Shown: positions 16,393-23,558 of the stretch, in pieces
Numbering within the stretch: position 1 is the first letter of the stretch
Layout of the letters: each line of letters starts with the position of its first letter
Assembly (NCBI GenBank): GCA_044361365.1
Contig: JBIKIW010000025.1
Span: forward strand, 1 to 23,945
Length of the DNA: 23,945 nucleotides
Direction: 5' to 3'
From: JBIKIW01 sp044361365
GTDB lineage: Bacteria; Patescibacteriota; JACMRA01
Notes under the pieces: generated by a model
The model's input: the letters and a program-made list of their open reading frames with translations, nothing else
Database searches by the model: none
Told to the model about the DNA's origin: nothing
Position numbers and translations under genes: made by a program

Positions 16393-16396
16393 AAGG
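16393..16396 (+). promoter_or_regulatory. Shine-Dalgarno of fic
   Basis: AAGG sits 6 nt before the fic ATG in GAAGGTAAGTTATG. It is the only well-placed Shine-Dalgarno I found in the window, and it fixes the fic start at 16403. A -35-like TTGACA lies at 16361-16366, but no good -10 matches it. Confidence 0.55.
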
Positions 16397-16402
16397 TAAG
16401 TT

Positions 16403-17293
16403 ATGCCAAAAGATTCTAGTTCGAATTCCAAAATAACAGAGCTTAGAAAAAGATATTATCAAGTTTGTGTTGGTAAAGAGAATTTATTAGCACTAATATC
16501 TGAAACTGAAGTTGCTGAGCAAGTTTATAACTCAAATGCTATTGAAAACAGTACTCTGACCTTTGAAGAAACTGAAAAAATTCTACTTCAAATTGATCTG
16601 GATAGGTTTTTGAATCAAAGAGAAATGTTTGAAGCCAAAAATTTAGCTAGGGTTGTGAGTTACATAAACCAAAAAGCCACCACCAGAGAGTTTAATTTGG
16701 ATTTGATTTTAGATCTTCACAAAATGTTGATCAGTAACATTCGAGATGAAGTAGCTGGCCGATTTAGAAAGCTTGATGAGTGGGTTAGAGTTGGTAGCCA
16801 CATTGCAGCTGACCCCAAAGAGGTTGTGAATTTGCTTACCCAAAGTATAGCTCAGTATCACGCAGAAATAGACCAAACTATATCCAAACGACTAGCTACT
16901 TTTCATCTTAGATTTGAAAATATTCACCCTTTTGTAGATGGAAACGGGCGAATTGGCAGAGTCTTAAACAATTTTTTGCTACTGAAAGAAGGTTTTGTAC
17001 CTATAAACATCAAATTTATTGATAGAGACAAATACTACGATGCATTTGCTGAGTTTGATCGAAACCAAAAAACCGACCTAATGGAGGAAATTATCACCAA
17101 AGCTCTAACCAACAGCTATCACAAAAGAATAGCTTATTTGGAAGGAAAAAAAATTATAGGTCTCAAAGAATATACCAAAAAAACTGGCATCAGCTTATCC
17201 AATGCCATAAACAAAGCCAATCGCCAAACAATAGAGGCATTTTTGGAAAAAGGGGTTTGGAGAATTGGAGTTGAGTATTTAGAGACGCTTTAA
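16403..17293 (+). CDS. Fic-family protein (probable protein AMP transferase), class II
   Basis: Fic enzymes usually transfer AMP from ATP to a hydroxyl group of a target protein. The active-site motif HPFVDGNGRIGR (175-186) matches HPFx(D/E)GNGRxxR fully, with catalytic His175. An N-terminal inhibitory helix motif (S/T)xxxE(G/N) is present as SNAIEN (44-49), so the protein is autoinhibited class II and needs no separate antitoxin. The N-terminal Fic_N-like region (1-95) precedes the Fic core (about 100-210). The C-terminal 80 residues (KKTGISLSNAINKANRQT) look like a helix-turn-helix module, common in this subgroup. The target is unknown. It lies between rfbC and a convergent ATPase gene, is not part of rhamnose synthesis, and has a Shine-Dalgarno unlike its neighbours, which suggests a separate origin. 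Confidence 0.92.
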   Translation: MPKDSSSNSKITELRKRYYQVCVGKENLLALISETEVAEQVYNSNAIENSTLTFEETEKILLQIDLDRFLNQREMFEAKNLARVVSYINQKATTREFNLDLILDLHKMLISNIRDEVAGRFRKLDEWVRVGSHIAADPKEVVNLLTQSIAQYHAEIDQTISKRLATFHLRFENIHPFVDGNGRIGRVLNNFLLLKEGFVPINIKFIDRDKYYDAFAEFDRNQKTDLMEEIITKALTNSYHKRIAYLEGKKIIGLKEYTKKTGISLSNAINKANRQTIEAFLEKGVWRIGVEYLETL

Positions 17294-17294
17294 T

Positions 17295-17310
17295 TTTAGC
17301 TATAGCTAAA
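17295..17310. repeat. 16-bp perfect palindrome after fic
   Basis: TTTAGCTATAGCTAAA is self-complementary over all 16 bases and begins one base after the fic stop codon. As RNA it could form a 6-bp TTTAGC/GCTAAA stem with a TATA loop. No U tract follows, so it is at best a weak terminator between the convergent fic and ATPase genes; it may instead be a protein-binding site. The rest of the 217-nt gap (17311-17510) shows nothing recognisable. Confidence 0.35.
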
Positions 17311-17510
17311 CCAATATTGTATCCAAACTCAGACCAAAATACACATTCAAATCCTACAAAACCCATTTCATTCAAACAGTTGTAGTCTTTTCATTGTGCA
17401 TTTTGAATTAGGTTTGGGTGTAAACTAGACACTTGTCTGCCCAGCTCGTATCATCAAATATTCCTAATTTAGAAAGGCTTTAAAGCTCAAACAGTCCTCG
17501 CCTTCGTTAT

Positions 17511-18689
17511 CTACTTTAAATATGATTCAGCTATACTTCCACTTTCTACTATAGTACCTTGCCAAAAATTTACTGGGTTTATTATCTCAAAAGATAAAGG
17601 GTTATAAGCTTCCTGAAAAGATTTTGATAGCTTGGCTTTTTGATTGGAATTGTACTTGATTTCACAAGCTTTTAGTCCGTTTGCGGTTTTTATCACCAAA
17701 TCAACCTCAGCTCCACCTTTGTTTCGCCAATAATAAAACTGATGCCTAGATTTTAACAGGTTATTTTGCTTAATTTTTTCCATGACTACGAAGTTTTCCC
17801 AAATACCTCCTAGATATTTATCACTTGCTTCTAAATTATAGTTGTTTTGCAAAAGTGTATTTAACACCCCGGTGTCGTAAAAATAATATTTTGGTTTGTT
17901 TTTAATCTCGCTTTGAAGGTTTTTAAAATAAGGGGGCAATTTGTAAATCATAAAGGCTTTTTGTAAAATATCTAGGTACCTATCTATCGTAATTGGTGAT
18001 ACTTGTAAAGCGTTTGCAATACTACCACTTGAAACCTCCGAGCCTACTTGATGAGCCAGAATTTTGATCAATTTTTCTAGTAAAGCAGGTTTTCTAACTT
18101 CTTCTAGTTTGAACAAGTCTTTGTATAAATACCCTTCAGTGATTTGCTTAAGTTCCTCTATTTTATCTATTCTGGTATCTAAAGTCAAAACCTTTGGTAG
18201 CATTCCAAACTGCACAAAAGTATAAATATTTTCCCGTAGGTAATTTACATCATATTTTTTGATAATTTCCAAACTAGAAATCGGATACATTAGTATTTTG
18301 CGACTTCGTCCAACTAACGGCTCTCCTGTATAATTTGCTAGTTCAAAGCTGCTAGAACCTGTTGTGATCACCTGAGTATTTGGTAAATTATCTACCAAAA
18401 TTTTTAGAATCTCACCAATCTCAGGAATTTTTTGAGCTTCATCCAAAACGACCAAATCATAAATCCCAATCAAAGATTTTAGTTTTGCCAGGCTTCGGGT
18501 ATTTAATATTTCTTGGGTTTCTGAAAGTTCGCAGTTAAAGTATTTTGTTTGCATACCTTGATCTGCGTATTTAGTTAAAATTTGTTTACAGAGTGAAGTT
18601 TTGCCAATTTGCCTAGCCCCATAAACTATCAGAATTTTACCTTTAAAAAGATTTCGCTCAATTTCGTTTATTTGTAATCTATTTATCAT
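17511..18689 (-). CDS. AAA-family ATPase with C-terminal DUF4143 domain
   Basis: This 392-residue protein belongs to the large AAA_14/DUF4143 group. Walker A is GARQIGKTS (24-32), and Walker B is LVVLDEAQ followed by a sensor-like TTGSSSFEL. GRSRKILMYPISSLEI is typical for the group. A winged-helix-like segment lies at about 210-245 (GSIANALQVSPITIDRYLDIL). The DUF4143 end carries WENFVVMEKI and YYWRNKGGAEVDLVI...CEIKY, whose Glu-x-Asp and Glu-x-Lys pattern resembles a PD-(D/E)xK nuclease. The cellular function of the group is not established, though a DNA- or mobility-related role is often supposed. The ATG at 18689 overlaps one of two 18-bp repeats (18688-18737). The gene is convergent with fic and divergent from rfbD. 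Confidence 0.9.
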   Translation of the reverse strand: MINRLQINEIERNLFKGKILIVYGARQIGKTSLCKQILTKYADQGMQTKYFNCELSETQEILNTRSLAKLKSLIGIYDLVVLDEAQKIPEIGEILKILVDNLPNTQVITTGSSSFELANYTGEPLVGRSRKILMYPISSLEIIKKYDVNYLRENIYTFVQFGMLPKVLTLDTRIDKIEELKQITEGYLYKDLFKLEEVRKPALLEKLIKILAHQVGSEVSSGSIANALQVSPITIDRYLDILQKAFMIYKLPPYFKNLQSEIKNKPKYYFYDTGVLNTLLQNNYNLEASDKYLGGIWENFVVMEKIKQNNLLKSRHQFYYWRNKGGAEVDLVIKTANGLKACEIKYNSNQKAKLSKSFQEAYNPLSFEIINPVNFWQGTIVESGSIAESYLK

Positions 18690-18737
18690 AATATAAAAAT
18701 AGCAGTAAATTTTAGATTTATAATATAAAAATAGCAG
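18688..18737 (-). repeat. Two 18-bp direct repeats at the ATPase start, candidate operator
   Basis: The 18-mer ATAATATAAAAATAGCAG occurs at 18688-18705 and again at 18720-18737, identical and 32 bp apart start to start (about three helical turns). On the minus strand it reads CTGCTATTTTTATATTAT. The proximal copy runs into the ATPase start codon. Two copies in phase over the promoter and start suggest a binding site for a dimeric regulator, possibly the ATPase's own winged-helix segment. rfbD starts 39 nt beyond the distal copy, so it could be affected too. Confidence 0.5.
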
Positions 18738-18764
18738 GTAATTGTCAAAACCCTAAAATCCTAA

Positions 18765-18772
18765 AACTGTTT
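18765..18772 (+). repeat. Right copy of 8-bp direct repeat flanking the fic/ATPase insert
   Basis: AACTGTTT ends 4 nt before the rfbD ATG and matches 16299-16306 at the rfbC stop. Deleting one copy and everything between the two would give rfbC TAA, then 10 nt, then rfbD ATG, which is normal operon spacing for this locus. Confidence 0.4.
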
Positions 18773-18776
18773 CACT

Positions 18777-19622
18777 ATGAACCAAAAATCAACCATTTTA
18801 GTAACTGGCAGTAACGGACAATTAGGCCAAGAAATTCAAGAATTAACTAAATTGAGCCTACCAGGATTTTTAGATTTTAACTTTATTTTTACAGATAGGT
18901 CGCAGTTGGATTTGGGTGACAATGATTCAATTAAGACTTTTTTTGAGAAAAACCAGGTAGATTTTTGTATAAATTGTGCTGCCTACACAGCAGTCGATAA
19001 AGCCGAAACAGAAAAGGAAATTTGTGAGCAAATAAATAGCTTTGCAGTGGCAGAATTAGCTAAACAGTGCCAAAAACAAAACGCTACTTTGATTCATATC
19101 TCCACCGATTATGTCTTCGATGGAAGCAAAAATTCACCTTATTTAGAAACCGACCAAACTAACCCAATAAATCACTATGGACAGACCAAATTAGGAGGTG
19201 AAAATTTGGCTTTGCAAAATAATCCTAAAACTTTAATCGTACGAACTTCTTGGGTGTATTCCAAAAAATTCGGGAAAAATTTCTACAAAACAGTTCTTCG
19301 ATTAGCTAGCGAAAAATCTCAAATCAAAATAGTCTCCGATCAAATTGGTTGCCCGACAGACGCCAATGATTTAGCTAAAATACTTTTGAAAATGGTCATC
19401 AAAATAAGCCAAGATTCAACTTTTAAAAATTTTGGTATTTATCATTTTTCAGGGGATAAAATTATGAGTTGGTTTGATTTCGCTAAAAAGATTGTAGCTG
19501 AAAATAATCTAAACTGTGAAGTTTTACCGATTCCAAGTTCCGAATTTCCAACTCCAACTAAGAGACCGATGTATTCGGTGATGGGCAAAAATAAGATTGC
19601 TGGAGAGTTTTTGTTAGTTTAA
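18777..19622 (+). CDS. rfbD: dTDP-4-dehydrorhamnose reductase
   Basis: RfbD (RmlD) uses NAD(P)H to reduce the 4-keto group and releases dTDP-L-rhamnose, the last step of the pathway. The 281-residue protein has NAD-binding GSNGQLGQE (11-19), CINCAAYTAVDKAE, ISTDYVFDG (108-116) and the catalytic Tyr134-xxx-Lys138 in NHYGQTKLGGE. VRTSWVYS and PTKRPMYSVMG complete the family pattern. Length is normal (about 280-300). It is separated from rfbC by the fic and ATPase genes and must now be transcribed from its own promoter or from within the insert. Its stop lies only 4 nt from the stop of the convergent DUF2079 gene. Confidence 0.96.
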   Translation: MNQKSTILVTGSNGQLGQEIQELTKLSLPGFLDFNFIFTDRSQLDLGDNDSIKTFFEKNQVDFCINCAAYTAVDKAETEKEICEQINSFAVAELAKQCQKQNATLIHISTDYVFDGSKNSPYLETDQTNPINHYGQTKLGGENLALQNNPKTLIVRTSWVYSKKFGKNFYKTVLRLASEKSQIKIVSDQIGCPTDANDLAKILLKMVIKISQDSTFKNFGIYHFSGDKIMSWFDFAKKIVAENNLNCEVLPIPSSEFPTPTKRPMYSVMGKNKIAGEFLLV

Positions 19623-19626
19623 ATTA

Positions 19627-20736
19627 CTATTTTCTTTTATAAACTTTAAAAAACTCAGTCTCTTTTAGAAGCTCAACTTTATCTGCGTTATCGATAAAAA
19701 ATTGCGGGTTGTTATCGCTCCATTCCACTTTTGGTTTATATACAACATAATATTCAACCAGATTTAGATCTAAAACTTTACCACAACAAGCTGGAAAATA
19801 ATGTGTATTTGGAAACTCTGCAAAGTAGCCGCCCGTCTTTCCATCTACCGCCACTTCAGCGTTTTGAGGGATTTCTTTTTTGAGTTTTTCCAAATCTTGT
19901 AAAATAGCAAAATTTCCGGTTTTAGATACCAAACCTGTTGTAACATTATTTTTCAGTACTAAACTTGTAAAACCAAATGGAAGGATAAATAAAATAATCA
20001 AAAGTACATTGATTTTGGAAGTCAAAAGCTTTAGATGTCTTAGCTCGCTTTTTTTAAGTTCAATAGAATTGGTAAAATAAATATTTAGCCAGTTAATAAT
20101 TTTTTGTAAGCTTAGAATAAAAGAATAGACGATACCAAGAGAAATAATTGTGTCGTAATGGAATACACCCGTCCTTTGTAAATCGGTACCTGAAATAAGA
20201 TTTAATAAAACTAAAGGAGCTATAATAATTATAGAGCCAGATAAAAATGGAAGAAAAGCAAAAACCTTAAATAGTTTTATAATGTAGTCGAATCTGCTTC
20301 TGTCTGTGAACATTTTCACCCACTCTTGTGGTCTTTTTATTGGACTCAAGAGAATGTCCCAGAGATCTTTACCAAGGTGAGAATATCGTGCTAAGGAGTC
20401 ATTGTCTTCCAACGGTCTGAAAATTGGCTGAATGTATTTTATAGCTATAATGCTTGTTAAAAAACCGTAAGCAAATATTAAAAGCGATTTCTTTTTTCTG
20501 CTGATTAAAAAGTAATAAAGCCCAACCATTCCTACGCTAAATCCAAACTCTTCTCTAGCCAAAGAAGCCACTGCTAAAAGAGCAAAACCAAGTCTAAACC
20601 TCTCTTTTTCAATCAGAGCCCAAATTTCCCAAATAAAAAATGGCATAGCTAAAGTTCCTGGGTGGTAGTGGAAAAAAATAGCACCTTGTACGGCTGGATA
20701 AATTGAAAATAAAACAGTAATAAAGGATGCTAGCAA
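19627..20736 (-). CDS. DUF2079 membrane protein, C-terminal part (frameshifted)
   Basis: This frame carries most of a DUF2079 family membrane protein, from a TTG at 20736 through FSIYPAVQGAIFFHYHPGTLA, LAREEFGFSVGM and several hydrophobic helices to a soluble end, about 369 residues. It has no proper start: the N-terminal part is encoded immediately upstream in another frame (20745-21134). A one-base slip at the A6 tract (T6 at 20751-20756 on the plus strand) joins them as IAKKRLNSDLLASFITVLF, which is a natural continuation for the family. The TTG start is therefore probably not used. DUF2079 proteins are polytopic and resemble GT-C glycosyltransferases in outline, but their role is not established. 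The location in a glycan locus fits a surface-sugar role. Confidence 0.7.
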   Translation of the reverse strand: MLASFITVLFSIYPAVQGAIFFHYHPGTLAMPFFIWEIWALIEKERFRLGFALLAVASLAREEFGFSVGMVGLYYFLISRKKKSLLIFAYGFLTSIIAIKYIQPIFRPLEDNDSLARYSHLGKDLWDILLSPIKRPQEWVKMFTDRSRFDYIIKLFKVFAFLPFLSGSIIIIAPLVLLNLISGTDLQRTGVFHYDTIISLGIVYSFILSLQKIINWLNIYFTNSIELKKSELRHLKLLTSKINVLLIILFILPFGFTSLVLKNNVTTGLVSKTGNFAILQDLEKLKKEIPQNAEVAVDGKTGGYFAEFPNTHYFPACCGKVLDLNLVEYYVVYKPKVEWSDNNPQFFIDNADKVELLKETEFFKVYKRK

Positions 20737-20744
20737 ATCTGAAT

Positions 20745-21134
20745 TTAGTCTTTTTTAGCAATTAAATAGATGGCAACAAGTGAAGCTACCATACAAATGT
20801 TTTGAAAAATTAGAGGTGTAAAACCAAAAGGAAAAATTCTATAAATTGGAGCAAATAAAATCACAATTGGAGAGAAATGATCTCCTAAATAGTTATCAAC
20901 CTCATAGCTAGATTGCATTATTCTACCATATGCTGTGTTGTGTATGACTTGGTGTTCAACCCCATAATCCCAAGTATACATATCAAAACCAAAGTAGGTA
21001 TTTAATACAGAAATAGTTATCAAAATAAAATAAATAATCAAAAAAACTGAGATAAATTTATTTTTTAGGATAAAATTTAAGATCGAACTCTTCATTTTAT
21101 GAAAAGTTGTTTGAAATTGATTTAAGATTTTCAC
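20745..21134 (-). CDS. DUF2079 membrane protein, N-terminal part (frameshifted)
   Basis: This 129-residue frame holds the N-terminal end of the same DUF2079 protein. It has a membrane helix (about 28-46), then FDMYTWDYGVEHQVIHNT, DNYLGDHFSPIVILFAPIYR and a second helix ending LVAIYLIAKKD before TAA at 20745. HFSPxxxLxxPxYxxFP is the recognisable DUF2079 signature. The start at 21134 is GTG; an ATG 13 codons later (21095) is equally plausible. Reading passes into the downstream frame by a -1 shift, or by one extra A, in AAAAAA just before the stop. Intact, the protein would be about 500 residues. It may be a pseudogene, a sequencing error in a homopolymer, or expressed through slippage. Confidence 0.65.
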   Translation of the reverse strand: MKILNQFQTTFHKMKSSILNFILKNKFISVFLIIYFILITISVLNTYFGFDMYTWDYGVEHQVIHNTAYGRIMQSSYEVDNYLGDHFSPIVILFAPIYRIFPFGFTPLIFQNICMVASLVAIYLIAKKD

Positions 21135-21199
21135 AGGTTATTAACAGTATGTAGATACAATATTTTGACAGTTAAGCCACAATCCACGACTTATAAAAT

Positions 21200-22375
21200 A
21201 TGTCAAACCAGAAACCCAAAATATCCATTTTCCACGCCTTTCTAAAGGGCCAAGCTAAAGGAGGGGCTGAGCTTTTAATGTTTCAACTTAGGGACTATTT
21301 AGAAGCTGACTTTTGGGTTGGTAGTATGGATTTTGATGGTTGGGATAAAGAGAAATTTCCAAACGATCCTTTTGTGCAAAAATTTTGGAATACAAAAACT
21401 AGTTTTAAATATTTACACCGAGAAACACATATACCTATTTGGAGACATCTAAAAAGACAACTGTTTTTTCTTTTTAGCCCTAAAATAAAAGAATTGGCTA
21501 AATTTGAAGTAGTTATTTTTCAGGGAAATGTAAGCTTTGTTCAAAGAAGGCTACGCAAAATTGCCCCAGAAGTTAAACAAATGTTGTATGTAAATACTCC
21601 ACCACGAGGTTTTGCTGATCAGTTTGAAGAAAAACTCAAAAAATTTCCAAAAATTATTCACCCAATTGCTAAAATATTACAACAATTGGTTATTTCAAAC
21701 TACCAAAAAGATGCCCAAGCTGTTGATTATATAATTGCAAATTCTCAAAATATTAAAGGTCGGTTAGAAAAGTACTTTCAAATAAAAGCCGATTCTGTAA
21801 TTTATCCGTGCCTTGACACTTCCAATTTTAAATTCATAAAGCAGGGCGATTTTTACCTTAGTTATGCACGCCTCGAAGAAGAGAAAAGGATAAAATTGAT
21901 GGTCGAAGCTTTCAAAAAAATGCCCGATAAAAAGTTAGTTATTTGCTCTTCAGGTCCGCTAAAAGAATGGTTGGAAAATGAGATTAAAATTCATAATCTC
22001 AAAAACATTATTTACGAGGGTAGGGTCAGCGATGAAAGACTTACGGAACTTGTAGGGAGCTGTATTGCCGGAATTTTTATTCCCAAAGATGAAGATGCGG
22101 GTATGACGCAAGTTGAAATTATGGCTGCTGGAAAGCCAATTATTGGAGTAAAAGATGGCGGGCTACTAGAGACTGTAGTTGATGGCGAAAATGGAATCTT
22201 AATCTCTAAAGACCCTAGTGTTGATGAGTTAATAGAAGCTGTACAAAAAATGACACCTAAAAAAGCCCTTGGATACAAACAAAAATGTGAATTTCAAGCT
22301 AGTAAATTTACCAAAGAAAAGTTTTTAGAAGCAGTAAGTCAGGTAGTTTTGACTATTACAGAAAATAAAAATTGA
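21200..22375 (+). CDS. GT4-family glycosyltransferase
   Basis: This 391-residue cytoplasmic glycosyltransferase of GT-B fold would add a sugar from a nucleotide donor to a growing surface glycan. The N-terminal acceptor domain contains KGGAELLMFQLRDYL, a GT4-like opening. The C-terminal donor domain begins near DFYLSYARLEEEKRIKLMVEA (about 216-236). It contains the nucleotide-sugar motif EDAGMTQVEIMAAGKPIIG, corresponding to the E-x7-E region, then VVDGENGILI. The specific sugar cannot be predicted. It is divergent from the DUF2079 gene, and TTGACA at 21165-21170 may be a -35 box, but the TATAAA beside the start is too far from it (21 nt). The next GT4 gene follows directly. Confidence 0.9.
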   Translation: MSNQKPKISIFHAFLKGQAKGGAELLMFQLRDYLEADFWVGSMDFDGWDKEKFPNDPFVQKFWNTKTSFKYLHRETHIPIWRHLKRQLFFLFSPKIKELAKFEVVIFQGNVSFVQRRLRKIAPEVKQMLYVNTPPRGFADQFEEKLKKFPKIIHPIAKILQQLVISNYQKDAQAVDYIIANSQNIKGRLEKYFQIKADSVIYPCLDTSNFKFIKQGDFYLSYARLEEEKRIKLMVEAFKKMPDKKLVICSSGPLKEWLENEIKIHNLKNIIYEGRVSDERLTELVGSCIAGIFIPKDEDAGMTQVEIMAAGKPIIGVKDGGLLETVVDGENGILISKDPSVDELIEAVQKMTPKKALGYKQKCEFQASKFTKEKFLEAVSQVVLTITENKN

Positions 22376-22383
22376 TTTTGTTT

Positions 22384-23553
22384 ATGGATTCCACCGCACA
22401 AGTTGATATTTTATTCATATCCCCATCTTACCCTCCAAATTATTGTGGAGTTGGTAAGTTTACCTCACAAATAATTAGGATATTAGAAAAAAATAATCAC
22501 AACTGCTACTTGATAACAAACAAACATCAGAATAATGAGAACTTTACAGATAGGATAAATGGAGTTAGTAAGTTTAGTTTAATTGATATTAATTTAACTA
22601 ATTTGCCGAATATCATTAAAGCCATCTATAAGATTAAACCAAAGACTATCAATATTCAATATAATTCTGTTGAATTCAAAAGAAATCTATTTCCTAATTT
22701 TTTACCGATTTTATTAAAGATATTTTTCCCTAATATTATTATACAAGTAACAATACATGAATTTTATATATTTACACGATTAGGAAAACTTAGAAACTTT
22801 ATCTCAACTTTGGTGGCAAATAAAATTTTCTTTTCTGATTTTCAACAATTAAATTCTTACAATAAATTTACAAAAAATATATTCGAACAAAAAACCAATA
22901 TATTACCCTTGGGTGCAAACATTCCTATTAATGAATTGTATCTGGATGAAACAAAATATAAAAAAATTAATCAGAAGATAAAAATATGTTTTCATGGTTT
23001 AATTCAAGCTAAAAATGGCTTAGAATACTTGATTAATGCTCTATCTAAAATTGATTCAAGTAAATACGAATTAAATATTTTAGGTGATCTAAAATTATTA
23101 GTAGATTATGGTAGTGAAGCTAAAAGTGTAAAATTATATCAAGACTTTATAAAAGAATTAATTATAAAAACTGGTGTAACAGTAAATTTTTTAGGAGATA
23201 TAGATCCTAAATCTCCAGAGTTTAGGGAAATTTTACAAAAGCAAGATTTGTTTATACTGCCTGATGTCACTGGAATCACAGTGCGAAGATCTAGTTTTTG
23301 GAATGTATTTTTGCAATCGAAAATTTTAGCTTTGGTCAGTTACACAGAAAATGAATCCGAAGACTTATTTAAAGATCATTTAATAATTTTTAAACCTAAA
23401 TCTTCTGAAGAGATTTACAATAAAATAAAAGAAGTTATCGAATTTGACGATATAAAATTGAAAGAGGTATATCAGAATCAGCAGAAACTTAGGGAAAAAT
23501 ATTCCCCAGAAAATTTAGAACAGCAAATCGTAAAATTGTTTGAAACTCAATAA
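22384..23553 (+). CDS. GT4-like glycosyltransferase
   Basis: A 389-residue GT-B type glycosyltransferase when started at ATG 22384. A TTG at 22372, overlapping the previous stop codon, would add four residues. The N-terminus VDILFISPSYPPNYCGVGKFTSQIIRIL is the classic GT4 acceptor-domain opening (PPxxGGVGxxT). The donor domain appears at ICFHGLIQAKNGLEYLINAL (about residues 200-220), followed by YELNILGDL and VNFLGDI. The usual E-x7-E loop is only weakly recognisable around LPDVTGITVRRSSFWNVFLQS, so donor binding may be unusual. From here to the window end the DNA looks richer in A+T and in ATA isoleucine codons than the rml genes, which may reflect separate acquisition. Confidence 0.82.
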   Translation: MDSTAQVDILFISPSYPPNYCGVGKFTSQIIRILEKNNHNCYLITNKHQNNENFTDRINGVSKFSLIDINLTNLPNIIKAIYKIKPKTINIQYNSVEFKRNLFPNFLPILLKIFFPNIIIQVTIHEFYIFTRLGKLRNFISTLVANKIFFSDFQQLNSYNKFTKNIFEQKTNILPLGANIPINELYLDETKYKKINQKIKICFHGLIQAKNGLEYLINALSKIDSSKYELNILGDLKLLVDYGSEAKSVKLYQDFIKELIIKTGVTVNFLGDIDPKSPEFREILQKQDLFILPDVTGITVRRSSFWNVFLQSKILALVSYTENESEDLFKDHLIIFKPKSSEEIYNKIKEVIEFDDIKLKEVYQNQQKLREKYSPENLEQQIVKLFETQ

Positions 23554-23558
23554 AATTT

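Noticed and set aside
18768..18783. parS-like sequence starting TGTTTCAC
   Set aside because: Only the left half matches the parS consensus TGTTTCACGTGAAACA; the right half diverges and overlaps the rfbD start codon.
20747..20760. Classical programmed -1 ribosomal frameshift site in the DUF2079 gene
   Set aside because: In the zero frame the slippery heptamer is T AAA AAA, and slipping one base back would pair lysyl-tRNA with UAA. This is not a good X XXY YYZ site, so homopolymer slippage or mutation is preferred.
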